Assembly: GCA_027621615.1 (NCBI GenBank)
Contig: JAQCBC010000028.1
Span: forward strand, 1 to 8,228
DNA from: a bacterium
GTDB lineage: Bacteria > Margulisbacteria > Marinamargulisbacteria > UBA6595
Length of the DNA stretch: 8,228 nt
Direction: 5' to 3'
The translations under genes and the position numbers were made by a program. Positions 1-8,143 of this stretch are shown here, piece by piece. Below the pieces are notes generated by a model, which searched no databases, was not told where the DNA came from, and was given only the letters and a program-made list of their open reading frames with translations. Numbering within the stretch: the stretch's first letter is position 1; each line of letters opens with the position of its first letter.

Positions 1-765
1 TTTGTGGTTTGGTTTGTGTTGGCTCGGGGATTTTTCAACGATTCGACGCAACAAGATTTGAATGGAGATCCCTTATTAACCGCTCGGTCTCAGAAACGGT
101 CAACCTACGGTATTTTGCTCTATGCGATTACGATTAGTTTTGCTGGCATTGACTGGATTATGACCCTAACACCACATTGGTATTCAACCATGTTTGGGGT
201 GTACATCTTTGCCGGAGCTGCGTTGTCAAGTTTGTGTGTAGTCAGCTTGCTAGCCCTGTTCTTGCGTCGCAATGGGTTTTTGTCTACGGTTATTTCGGTT
301 GAGCATTATCATGACTTGGGTAAGTTAATTTATGGTTTCGTTATTTTTTGGGCGTATATTGGGTTTTCTCAGTACTTTTTGATCTGGTATGCGAATATTC
401 CAGAAGAGACAATGTTTTATTTATCGCGCAATACGGATGCGTGGAAAGCTGTGTCATTGCTGTTGGTTTTTGGGCATTTTTTAGTGCCATTTGTTTTGTT
501 CATGTCTCGGCATATGAAACGCAATCGAGTCGTTCACGGGTGCATTGCTGCTTGGATTTTGCTCATGCATGCTGTTGATATGCTCTGGTTGGTATTGCCA
601 ACATTTTATCCCAATGGCTACAACCTCACATTGTTGGATGTGTCCATTGTTATTACCTTAGGGGCTGGGTATGGTTGGGCTGTGTGGAAGGGGTTGGATG
701 CGGTTGCATTATTTCCTCACCAAGACCCTCGGGTTGAGGAATCCATGAGGTTTGAAAATGTCTAG
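1..765 (+). CDS. actF: Alternative complex III membrane subunit ActF, 5'-truncated
   Basis: C-terminal 254 codons of ActF, an integral membrane subunit of alternative complex III, which oxidises quinol and reduces a c-type cytochrome or an oxidase directly. The frame is open from base 1, so the true start lies upstream; family members usually run to roughly 400 residues, so about a third is missing. Visible are about six hydrophobic spans (roughly residues 38-57, 63-88, 105-127, 147-170, 175-200 and 208-230 of the visible part), the ActF-like stretch SFAGIDWIMTLTPHWYSTMF, and WYANIPEET after the third span. The NrfD-like ActC subunit is related, but these motifs and the position next to SCO and cox genes favour ActF. 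Its last 8 bases overlap the next gene. The other act genes are presumably just upstream. Family assignment is from remembered motifs, not a search. Confidence 0.9.
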   Translation, partial: FVVWFVLARGFFNDSTQQDLNGDPLLTARSQKRSTYGILLYAITISFAGIDWIMTLTPHWYSTMFGVYIFAGAALSSLCVVSLLALFLRRNGFLSTVISVEHYHDLGKLIYGFVIFWAYIGFSQYFLIWYANIPEETMFYLSRNTDAWKAVSLLLVFGHFLVPFVLFMSRHMKRNRVVHGCIAAWILLMHAVDMLWLVLPTFYPNGYNLTLLDVSIVITLGAGYGWAVWKGLDAVALFPHQDPRVEESMRFENV

Positions 766-1060
766 TGGTGGTTATGATCGATCGGAATTAAATTACCCCA
801 TTATTATGGGTATCGTTGTCGCTATTGCGGTATTTTTTGCAGCCGTGTTTATTGTGTTACCGATTGTCTATCAGGCGGGATTTGATCAAAATCTGCTCCA
901 TCTAGAAAAAAACATGCCAACCCCTCAATTGGATGCCTTGCGCTTAAAAGAGTCCGAAGTTTTAACCCGATTTGAGTGGAAAAACAAAGCCAATCAAACA
1001 GTATATGTTCCAATTGATGTTGCAATGGGTACTGTGGTTGATGATTACCGAGCTCGCTAA
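758..1060 (+). CDS. Small single-span membrane protein of the act-cox operon (unnamed)
   Basis: 100-residue protein, start ATG at 758 with a GAGG at 747-750 seven bases upstream. An in-frame TTG at 752 is possible but less likely. It has a short polar N-terminus, one membrane span at about residues 15-38, then a charged, probably periplasmic tail. The tail ends with L-x-R-F-E-W at 69-74 followed by VYVPIDVAM at 82-90. This resembles a motif I recall from small proteins and protein tails coded beside ACIII, SCO and oxidase genes in other phyla (L-x-x-Y-x-W, then I-P-I-x-x-A-M). No heme- or metal-binding CxxCH or Cys/His cluster is present. It overlaps actF by 8 bases and the SCO gene by 20, so it is translated with them. 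A role as an accessory or assembly subunit of ACIII or the oxidase is inferred from position only. Confidence 0.8.
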   Translation: MSSGGYDRSELNYPIIMGIVVAIAVFFAAVFIVLPIVYQAGFDQNLLHLEKNMPTPQLDALRLKESEVLTRFEWKNKANQTVYVPIDVAMGTVVDDYRAR

Positions 1061-1832
1061 ACGGTTTGTTATACTCTTAAGTTTGGCTCTCACCGTGGGA
1101 GCCGCCGAACCTAGGCCAGCTGCGATTAAAGATGTGGGTGTCACTGAAAAAATAGGACAGCGTATACCGCTTACAGCCGTCTTTACAGATACTCAGGGCC
1201 GAACAGCCCCATTATCAACGCATATGCAGGCTGGCAAGCCTGTGCTGTTTAATTTTGTTTATTTTAATTGCCCCATGCTGTGCCATCTAATTTTAGAAGG
1301 CCTTCAGCAATCCCTTGAACAAATGGATGCCAATGCCCTAAGCAAGATGCAAGTTGTGTCGGTGAGTTTTGATCCTCAGGACACGCATGCGCACGCGGCA
1401 AAGTTTGAACAGCGGTATCGTGAAACAATTGATCCTGCGTTGGAGTGGTCATTTTTAGTCGGGGATGCCGATGCGATCCAGACCGTGACGGATGCGGCTG
1501 GGTTTTATTATCGATACGAGGATGGCAGTAATGAATATGCCCATGGATCAGTATTGGTGGCGGTGTCTGCAGATGGTCAGATTCAGCGGTACATTTATGG
1601 GATTGAATACAACCCCTTTGATTTAAAGATGGCACTACTGGAAACAGATTCGAATCAGTCAAAGTCACTGGTGGATAGTTTTCTACTATTTTGCTATAGT
1701 TATGATAGTAGCACAAATAGTTATGTGGTACAGGCGCAGCAAATTATGAAGCTTGCAGCGGGGTTTGTAGCCATTGTTTTAATAGGATTGATTGGATATC
1801 TAGGATTTTCAAATAGGCGTACTACATTATGA
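1041..1832 (+). CDS. sco1: SCO1/SenC-type copper chaperone with C-terminal membrane anchor
   Basis: 263-residue thioredoxin-fold protein of the SCO1/SenC/PrrC family, which delivers copper to, or reduces, the CuA site of oxidase subunit II on the outer face of the membrane. The ATG at 1041 was chosen because it begins a good signal peptide: MITELAKR, a hydrophobic core, then VGA-A, with cleavage near residue 20. The frame is open further upstream, but that part is the shadow of the preceding gene. Copper-ligand motif CPMLC has Cys77 and Cys81; the third ligand is His168 in the YAHGS stretch. VSFDPQDT and RYIYGIEYNPFDL are typical of the SCO variant found in such operons. A second hydrophobic span at about 239-255, followed by basic residues, anchors the C-terminus. 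The Shine-Dalgarno is weak (GGGT at 1027-1030), so the 20-base overlap with the preceding gene suggests coupled translation. It overlaps coxB by ATGA. Confidence 0.93.
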   Translation: MITELAKRFVILLSLALTVGAAEPRPAAIKDVGVTEKIGQRIPLTAVFTDTQGRTAPLSTHMQAGKPVLFNFVYFNCPMLCHLILEGLQQSLEQMDANALSKMQVVSVSFDPQDTHAHAAKFEQRYRETIDPALEWSFLVGDADAIQTVTDAAGFYYRYEDGSNEYAHGSVLVAVSADGQIQRYIYGIEYNPFDLKMALLETDSNQSKSLVDSFLLFCYSYDSSTNSYVVQAQQIMKLAAGFVAIVLIGLIGYLGFSNRRTTL

Positions 1833-2785
1833 ATGAATCATTGGTTGAGTTCGGTTCTTTATTTTTCTCAAAGCCAGCGACAGCGATAGCTGGTCAGGTG
1901 GATAGTTTGTTTACATTTATCCTATGGGTGTCGATTCTTTTGTTTTTGTTGGTTTTTGGTGCCGCCGCAGTGTTTGTGTACAAGTACCGATCCAAAGGAA
2001 ATACGGTCATTCCCAAGCAACAGTGGATCCATGATAACCGATTTGAGTTGTTGTGGACGGTGGTGCCGTTCATATTGGTTATGATTGTGTTTGTGTGGGG
2101 GTTCAAAGACTTTTTTCTCTTGCGTGTTTCACCGAGCTATAGCTATGAGATTTCGGTAACGGGTAAAAAGTGGTTTTGGGTGTTTGATTATCCGGACACG
2201 GGCAAAACAGTCATGAATGACTTGGTTGTCCCGGTTAACCAGCCGATTAAGTTAATCATGGCATCTGAAGATGTGTTGCATAGTTTTTATATTCCAAATA
2301 TGCGCATTAAGCGCGACGTAATTCCAAATCGATATACAACGCTGACGTTTACGGCTGATCGTGTTGGCGAGTTTACGATTTTTTGTACAGAGTATTGTGG
2401 AGATGGTCACTCAGCCATGTTGGCGAATCTAAAAGTGGTGTCTAAAGACGATTTTGAGGAATGGAAACAAACCGGTGGCGCATCGGATGACATGCCGCTA
2501 GCGGATCTTGGTAAAAAGCTGTATGCCGATAAAATGTGCAACACCTGCCATTCGCTGGATGGATCCCCGATGTCGGGGCCCTCTTGGAAAGGGTTGTATC
2601 AAGCCAATCGCGAGTTATCCGATGGCAGTGTGGTTGTCGCGGATGAAAATTATTTGCGAGAGTCTATTGTGTATCCAAAGGCTAGAGTTGTTGCGGGTTA
2701 CCAGCCGGTAATGCCAGCATATGCCGGCTTGTTGTCGGATCGTGAAATTAGTGCGCTCATTGAGTATATAAAGGAGATTAAGTAA
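1829..2785 (+). CDS. coxB: Cytochrome c oxidase subunit II with fused cytochrome c domain (caa3 type)
   Basis: 318-residue subunit II; it takes electrons from cytochrome c or ACIII and passes them through CuA to CoxA. Two membrane spans (about 27-51 and 73-93) form the N-terminal hairpin. The periplasmic cupredoxin domain has [11 protein letters not shown] (112-122), the aromatic patch for electron entry, and a complete CuA set: His151, Cys186, Glu188, Cys190, His194, Met197. A C-terminal cytochrome c domain follows, with heme motif CNTCH (Cys237, Cys240, His241) and probable axial Met295 in VMPAYAGLL. The fused domain is what defines a caa3 oxidase and suits direct electron handover from ACIII. 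Subunit II commonly has a cleavable or lipoprotein signal; here I see no lipobox, and the first helix may simply be kept. The ATG at 1829 overlaps the SCO stop as ATGA. Confidence 0.97.
   Translation: MNESLVEFGSLFFSKPATAIAGQVDSLFTFILWVSILLFLLVFGAAAVFVYKYRSKGNTVIPKQQWIHDNRFELLWTVVPFILVMIVFVWGFKDFFLLRVSPSYSYEISVTGKKWFWVFDYPDTGKTVMNDLVVPVNQPIKLIMASEDVLHSFYIPNMRIKRDVIPNRYTTLTFTADRVGEFTIFCTEYCGDGHSAMLANLKVVSKDDFEEWKQTGGASDDMPLADLGKKLYADKMCNTCHSLDGSPMSGPSWKGLYQANRELSDGSVVVADENYLRESIVYPKARVVAGYQPVMPAYAGLLSDREISALIEYIKEIK
2771..2778 (+). promoter_or_regulatory. Strong Shine-Dalgarno site of coxA
   Basis: AAGGAGAT sits six bases before the coxA ATG, inside the last codons of coxB. It pairs well with the 3' end of the 16S rRNA in this same window (GGATCACCTCCTTT). 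It is the strongest ribosome-binding site in the operon and fixes the coxA start at 2785, where ATG shares its A with the coxB stop (TAATG). The other junctions here have only weak sites, so coxA may be translated more independently. Confidence 0.85.
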
Positions 2786-4392
2786 TGGTACATTCGGCGT
2801 CTAGTTCCGTAAACTTTTTTAAAGCGTCATCGGGTTGGCGGTCCTGGTTATTTACGTTGGACCACAAGCGCATTGGGATTATGTATTTGGTATCCATTAT
2901 TATTGCCTTTGGGTTGGGTGGTTTGTTTGCGATGGCGTTGCGGCTGGAGTTGTTAAGCCCCTCGCCTATTTTGTTTTCGGCCAAAGAGTATAACCAATTA
3001 TTTACTCTGCATGGGGCCATTATGACTTTTTTATTTATTATTCCGTCTATTCCGGCGGCTTTGGGGAACTTTTTGTTGCCCATTATGATTGGGGCCAAAG
3101 ACTTTGCGTTTCCTAAGCTGAATTTAGCCAGTTTGCATATTTATATTTTGGGTTCATTCTTTTTGTTGGCGTCTTTGTTTGTGGGCGGTGTGGATACGGG
3201 TTGGACCTTTTATACGCCGTACTCAGTTGAAACAGACACGAGCACAGTTATGACAACATTAGGCGTTTTTATTCTAGGGTTTTCATCGATATTAACAGGT
3301 ATTAACTTTATTGTGACGGTTCATAAGATGCGAGTGCCTGGTTTAACATGGATGCGCTTGCCATTGTTAATTTGGGCCTTATATTCAACTGCGGTTATTC
3401 AGGTTTTGGCCACCCCGGTGTTGGCAATTACACTGATGCTATTAATTGTTGAGCGCGTGTTCGGCGTAGGAATTTTTGATCCAGCGTTGGGTGGCGACCC
3501 GGTCTTGTTTCAGCATTTTTTCTGGTTCTATTCGCATCCAGCGGTTTACATTATGATTTTGCCAGCCATGGGCGTAATTAGCGAAATTGTAACCACGTTT
3601 TGCAAGAAAAATATATTTGGTTATAAGATTATGGCAGCTTCCAGTATATCCATTGCGGTTATTGGGTTTCTGGTATGGGGGCACCACATGTTTACCAGTC
3701 AGTCCCCTTTGGCATCCGCGATTTTTTCATTTTTAACCTTTTTTGTATCCATTCCATCCGGGATCAAACTCTTCAACTGGGTAGCTACGATGTATCGTGG
3801 CAATATTGACTTAAAAACCCCATTTTTATATTTTTTAGCCTTTTTGTTTTTGTTTTTTATTGGCGGAATAACGGGTGTTGTTCTGGGAGCCTTGTCCTTG
3901 AATGTTCATTTGCACGATACCTACTTTGTTGTGGCGCACTTTCATTATGTGATGGTTGGTGGTACTACAATTGCCTTTTTGGGCGGTATTCACTACTGGT
4001 GGCCTAAGATTACCGGGCGAATGTATTCCGAAACATGGGCAAGAGTTGCGTGTGGTTTGATTTTTCTAGGCTTCAATATGGTCTTTTTGGTGCAGTTTTT
4101 CATGGGTTCTAAAGGGATGCCTCGCCGATACTATACGTATTTGGATCAGTTCCAACCCATGCATGCCTTTTCCACATCGGGGACTTGGGTGTTGGGTCTT
4201 GGATTTATTTTAGTTGTATTTTACTTGATTGATTCGTTGTTAAATGGGGAGCAGGCCCCAGCCAATCCATGGGGTGGCCTTACTCTGGAATGGCGAGCTG
4301 CATCTCCGCCGGTCTTAGAGAACTTTGATACGCCTCAGCAAGTCACACACGATCCGTATGACTATGAAAATGGGTCCATTCCTCATGCTTAA
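2785..4392 (+). CDS. coxA: Cytochrome c oxidase subunit I, A2-type heme-copper oxygen reductase
   Basis: 535-residue catalytic subunit with about twelve membrane helices; it reduces O2 to water at heme a3-CuB and pumps protons. Visible ligands: His76 (TLHGAIM) and His387 for low-spin heme a; His385 (AHFHYV) for heme a3; His251, His300 and His301 for CuB; Tyr254 in HPAVY as the cross-linked tyrosine. The helix VI glutamate of A1 enzymes (HPEVY) is Ala253 here, but the Tyr-Ser pair just before His251 (FYSHPAVY) is the known A2 replacement, as in the Rhodothermus marinus caa3 enzyme. D-channel entrance Asp106 ([10 protein letters not shown]) and K-channel Lys328 ([11 protein letters not shown]) are present, so pumping should be intact. 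Length is normal for a bacterial subunit I without a fused subunit III. The start is set by a strong AAGGAGAT. Its end overlaps coxC. Confidence 0.98.
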   Translation: MVHSASSSVNFFKASSGWRSWLFTLDHKRIGIMYLVSIIIAFGLGGLFAMALRLELLSPSPILFSAKEYNQLFTLHGAIMTFLFIIPSIPAALGNFLLPIMIGAKDFAFPKLNLASLHIYILGSFFLLASLFVGGVDTGWTFYTPYSVETDTSTVMTTLGVFILGFSSILTGINFIVTVHKMRVPGLTWMRLPLLIWALYSTAVIQVLATPVLAITLMLLIVERVFGVGIFDPALGGDPVLFQHFFWFYSHPAVYIMILPAMGVISEIVTTFCKKNIFGYKIMAASSISIAVIGFLVWGHHMFTSQSPLASAIFSFLTFFVSIPSGIKLFNWVATMYRGNIDLKTPFLYFLAFLFLFFIGGITGVVLGALSLNVHLHDTYFVVAHFHYVMVGGTTIAFLGGIHYWWPKITGRMYSETWARVACGLIFLGFNMVFLVQFFMGSKGMPRRYYTYLDQFQPMHAFSTSGTWVLGLGFILVVFYLIDSLLNGEQAPANPWGGLTLEWRAASPPVLENFDTPQQVTHDPYDYENGSIPHA

Positions 4393-5023
4393 ATCAGTAC
4401 CGCATCATGTTGCCCACCACTTTGAAGATGCCGATCAGGAATTTGACGCAGCTAAGATTGGGATGTGGCTGTTTTTAGCGCAAGAGTTGTTGTTTTTTAG
4501 TGCTTTATTTGTCGGATATGGTGTGTTCCGGTTTTTGCACCCCGAGATGTTTTTGCATGCCAGCAAGTTATTGTCCTGGAAGATGGGCTTGGTTAATACG
4601 ATGGTTCTGATTACCAGTAGTTTTACTATGGTTTTAGCAGTATGGATGACCCAGATGAACCGAGTACGGGAGTCCATTCGCTTGTTATGGGCAACGGCTG
4701 GTTTGGCTATGGTGTTCATGGTTATTAAATATTTTGAGTATTCATCAAAAATTCACCATGGGTACTTACCGGGTTCTTGGTTTTCGGCAGCCGATGCGTA
4801 TGAGCATCTGCATTTATTTTTCACATGTTATTTTTTGATTACTGGTTTGCATGGCATTCACGTGTTAATTGGTGTTGGGCTGATTTTATGGTTAATTCGA
4901 AAAAGCAAGCAAGGGCTTTTGCACAAGGATTATTACACTCCGTTGGAAATGGTTGGGTTGTATTGGCATTTGGTTGATATTGTGTGGATTTTTGTATTTC
5001 CACTGTTGTATTTGGTAGGGTAG
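4385..5023 (+). CDS. coxC: Cytochrome c oxidase subunit III
   Basis: Subunit III of the oxidase, a membrane protein without metal centres that stabilises CoxA and helps proton uptake. With the ATG at 4385 it has 212 residues and five membrane spans (about 27-47, 68-90, 98-118, 142-171, 187-210), the usual short bacterial form lacking the first two helices of the seven-helix type. Family signatures are [20 protein letters not shown], a KYFEY stretch with the conserved helix glutamate (Glu118), [14 protein letters not shown], and [20 protein letters not shown] at the C-terminus. The start is uncertain: in-frame ATGs at 4364 and 4370 add five to seven residues, and none has a clear Shine-Dalgarno. 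I chose 4385 because the family normally begins shortly before the HHFED motif, giving an 8-base overlap with coxA. Confidence 0.96.
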   Translation: MLKSVPHHVAHHFEDADQEFDAAKIGMWLFLAQELLFFSALFVGYGVFRFLHPEMFLHASKLLSWKMGLVNTMVLITSSFTMVLAVWMTQMNRVRESIRLLWATAGLAMVFMVIKYFEYSSKIHHGYLPGSWFSAADAYEHLHLFFTCYFLITGLHGIHVLIGVGLILWLIRKSKQGLLHKDYYTPLEMVGLYWHLVDIVWIFVFPLLYLVG

Positions 5024-5027
5024 AGCT

Positions 5028-5399
5028 ATGGCATCATCACATCACATTGTTCCAGTTAAGGCCTTAATTGGAACATTTATTGCCTTATTGGGTTTAACGG
5101 CGGTCACCGTTTTAGTTACGTTTATTGACCTAGGCCCTGCGCTAAACTTGGTGTTGGCTCTACTGATTGCTGGTATAAAAGCTAGTTTGGTACTGTTTGT
5201 TTTTATGGCGCTTCGTTGGGATAGCGGGTACAACGTTCTCATTGTACTGAGTTCGTTTTTGTTTATTGCGTTATTTGCGGTATTTGTTATTGCTGATTTT
5301 GCATTTCGAGATTCCATTGATCCGATTGAGAAACAAACATTTGGGTTGGAAAGTCCTGTTAAGCCGCTATCCGAGGCGCATCCCTATAACGCCCATTAG
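5028..5399 (+). CDS. coxD: Cytochrome c oxidase subunit IV, prokaryotic type
   Basis: 123-residue small oxidase subunit of the prokaryotic subunit IV family, coded straight after coxC as is usual. Three membrane spans lie at about 12-34, 40-62 and 69-91. The best family mark is IAGIKASLVLFVFMALRWD (48-65), matching the usual pattern of a conserved Lys followed by LV and an FM pair at the end of helix 2. The HH near the N-terminus (residues 5-6) and LTAVTV in helix 1 also fit. The polar tail of about 30 residues after helix 3 (93-123) is longer than in many members and has no recognised motif. It begins 4 bases after the coxC stop; AGGG at 5017-5020, inside the last coxC codons, is a plausible ribosome-binding site. 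It is the last gene of the respiratory cluster. Confidence 0.9.
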   Translation: MASSHHIVPVKALIGTFIALLGLTAVTVLVTFIDLGPALNLVLALLIAGIKASLVLFVFMALRWDSGYNVLIVLSSFLFIALFAVFVIADFAFRDSIDPIEKQTFGLESPVKPLSEAHPYNAH

Positions 5400-5437
5400 G
5401 TTGGTATCTGTTCCCGCGATCGGGTAGACTATAGTCT
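5400..5437 (+). promoter_or_regulatory. coxD-trpD junction with a palindrome and possible weak promoter
   Basis: 38-base gap. It contains CCCG-CGAT-CGGG (5413-5424), a four-pair stem with a CGAT loop and no T-run, so not a convincing terminator. It is followed by the perfect 14-bp palindrome TAGACTATAGTCTA (5425-5438), whose last A is the first base of the trpD start codon. A poor sigma70-like match exists: TTGGTA (5401-5406), an 18-base spacer, and TAGACT (5425-5430). If real, it would start transcription at about the ATG itself. No Shine-Dalgarno is visible before trpD. An operator, a weak promoter for a leaderless trpD, or plain read-through from coxD are all possible. Confidence 0.35.
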
Positions 5438-6427
5438 ATGCAGGCAATTACCCCCGATTGGATGGCGAAGCCCGATAGTGCAGCCCAAGTTCAGGCGGCG
5501 ATGATTAGTGGCCAATTGGATACGGATACAATTTGTCAGATTTTTGAATATTGTGATGCCCATGGGGTCACACCATCCGTGTTTGCTCACTTGGTTGCAG
5601 AGACGCGCAAGCACATGCATGCGGTGGCCGTATCAATATCCCCATTGATGGACATGTGTGGCACGGGTGGGGATGGATGCAACACCATTAATATTTCTAC
5701 AGCAGCCGCTGTTATTGTGGCAGCGGCAGGCATTCCTGTTGCCAAGCATGGAAACCGAGCAGCCAGCAGCCAATGTGGCTCATCGGACGTTTTAGAGGCC
5801 TTGGGCATCCCCTTGATGCAAACACCAGACGAATCGGTCAATCAGTTGCATCAAACGGGCCTCGCTTTTTTATTTGCGCCATTGTATCATCCAGCGTTGA
5901 AGCATGTTCGTGATGCACGAAAACGCTATGGAAAAAAAACCTATTTTAATAAAATGGGGCCGCTATTAAATCCAATGCCGGTTACACATCAAGTCATTGG
6001 GTTGTCGGATTATCGGGATGTCGACGACATGGCGCCGGTCCTGCATCAACAAGGTGTTCAGCGCGTGGCCTTTGTGTCGGGTGACTTTGGGGAAGATGAA
6101 GTTAGCATTGCGGGCCGCACGCGGGTCCAGATTTTGGAGCCCGATGGTCATGTGCATACGGAGTGGTTTCACCCCGAAATGGTAGGTGTCGCTGAGCAAC
6201 CGTTGGCAGCAATACGCGGCGGAGATGCCCCATACAATGCAAAAATACTCAAAAATATTTGGAATAATCATGCCGAATCGGCGCATCAAAATGTGGTATT
6301 GCTTAATGCAATGATGGCGATTCATGTTTGCAAAAATAAATCGTTCTATCAATGTTTTGAAGATGTTTTTAATGTGTGTGAATCCCAAAAAGCGAGCCGT
6401 TTATTTACTCAATTATCCCAAATTTAG
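5438..6427 (+). CDS. trpD: Anthranilate phosphoribosyltransferase TrpD
   Basis: 329-residue cytoplasmic enzyme joining anthranilate and PRPP to make phosphoribosyl-anthranilate, the second step from chorismate to tryptophan. Length is normal (about 330-350). An N-terminal helical region (to about 70) precedes the catalytic domain. Motifs in order: CGTGGDG (74-80) and NIST (85-88) for PRPP; KHGNR (103-107) and SSQCGSSD (110-117) around the active site; FAPLYHPALKHV (146-157); RKRYGKKTYFNKMGPLLNP (161-179), including the anthranilate-site arginine region; and GEDE (218-221), whose Asp-Glu pair binds the second Mg. The FN-x-x-GPLLNP form supports true TrpD rather than the TrpD2/YbiB relatives or thymidine phosphorylase. 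All catalytic motifs are intact. No Shine-Dalgarno precedes the ATG. No other trp gene is in the window, so it is an isolated copy between the oxidase and rRNA operons. Confidence 0.95.
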   Translation: MQAITPDWMAKPDSAAQVQAAMISGQLDTDTICQIFEYCDAHGVTPSVFAHLVAETRKHMHAVAVSISPLMDMCGTGGDGCNTINISTAAAVIVAAAGIPVAKHGNRAASSQCGSSDVLEALGIPLMQTPDESVNQLHQTGLAFLFAPLYHPALKHVRDARKRYGKKTYFNKMGPLLNPMPVTHQVIGLSDYRDVDDMAPVLHQQGVQRVAFVSGDFGEDEVSIAGRTRVQILEPDGHVHTEWFHPEMVGVAEQPLAAIRGGDAPYNAKILKNIWNNHAESAHQNVVLLNAMMAIHVCKNKSFYQCFEDVFNVCESQKASRLFTQLSQI

Positions 6428-6432
6428 GGATA
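6414..6432 (+). other. Small hairpin across the trpD stop codon
   Basis: TATCCC (6414-6419) pairs with GGGATA (6427-6432) around a seven-base loop AAATTTA, with a possible extra U-G pair outside. The TAG stop (6425-6427) lies in the loop and stem edge. The stem is short and no T-run follows, so it is not a good intrinsic terminator. It could protect the mRNA end or be chance. Confidence 0.3.
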
Positions 6433-6460
6433 GATTTACAAAGTTCGTTGCATTATTTAT

Positions 6461-6489
6461 TTGACACAATAATAATCGGTTGGTATTAT
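6461..6489 (+). promoter_or_regulatory. Sigma70-type promoter of the rRNA operon
   Basis: TTGACA at 6461-6466 is a perfect -35 box. After exactly 17 bases comes TATTAT at 6484-6489, which differs from the consensus -10 at one position. Transcription should start near 6495-6497, giving a leader of about 115 bases before 16S. The sequence before the -35 (6451-6460, CATTATTTAT) is AT-rich and could act as an UP element. This is the best promoter in the window and is placed where a housekeeping rRNA promoter is expected. Confidence 0.85.
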
Positions 6490-6546
6490 TGTTTATCCAG
6501 CGCGAATAAAGCGCAGTTTGTGATAACAAAAAAACGCAAACACAAC

Positions 6547-6559
6547 TGGTCATTGAAAA
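6547..6559 (+). promoter_or_regulatory. boxA-like antitermination site
   Basis: TGGTCATTGAAAA resembles the boxA element of rRNA leaders (roughly TGYTCTTTGAAAA), which loads the NusB-NusE antitermination complex. It matches at most positions, differing mainly at G3 and A6. It lies about 50 bases after the predicted transcription start and 50 before 16S, a usual place. The match is imperfect, so this is a tentative call. Confidence 0.45.
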
Positions 6560-6609
6560 TTGAATAGTAAGCTCATTTTTTGTAAAGTCAAAAAAACAAA
6601 ACAGCCAAA

Positions 6610-8143
<1,534 letters not shown>

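Larger units (their letters stand above)
6428..6609 (+). other. AT-rich rRNA operon leader region
   Basis: 182 bases between trpD and 16S without a credible gene. It holds the rrn promoter (6461-6489), a GCGC-GAATAAA-GCGC hairpin at 6500-6514 just inside the predicted transcript, a boxA-like stretch at 6547-6559, and A-rich tracts (6527-6534 and 6590-6602). The composition is clearly more AT-rich than the genes on either side, as is usual for rRNA upstream regions. No terminator for the preceding operon is evident. Confidence 0.8.

Noticed and set aside
972..1040. Longer N-terminus for the SCO protein
   Set aside because: The extra 23 residues come from the frame of the preceding gene and would bury the signal peptide that begins cleanly at the ATG at 1041.
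1264..1716. Open frame of 150 codons on the - strand
   Set aside because: Antisense to the SCO gene; low-complexity His/Pro-rich translation typical of a shadow frame.
3535..3549. Loss of the catalytic helix VI glutamate in CoxA as an inactivating change
   Set aside because: The Tyr-Ser pair before His251 is the known functional replacement in A2-type oxidases, and all metal ligands are present.
5966..6388. Open frame of 140 codons on the - strand
   Set aside because: Antisense shadow of trpD, with no ribosome-binding site and no recognisable domain; trpD has all its family motifs.
6414..6432. Intrinsic terminator after trpD
   Set aside because: The stem has only six pairs and no T-run follows; listed as a weak hairpin only.
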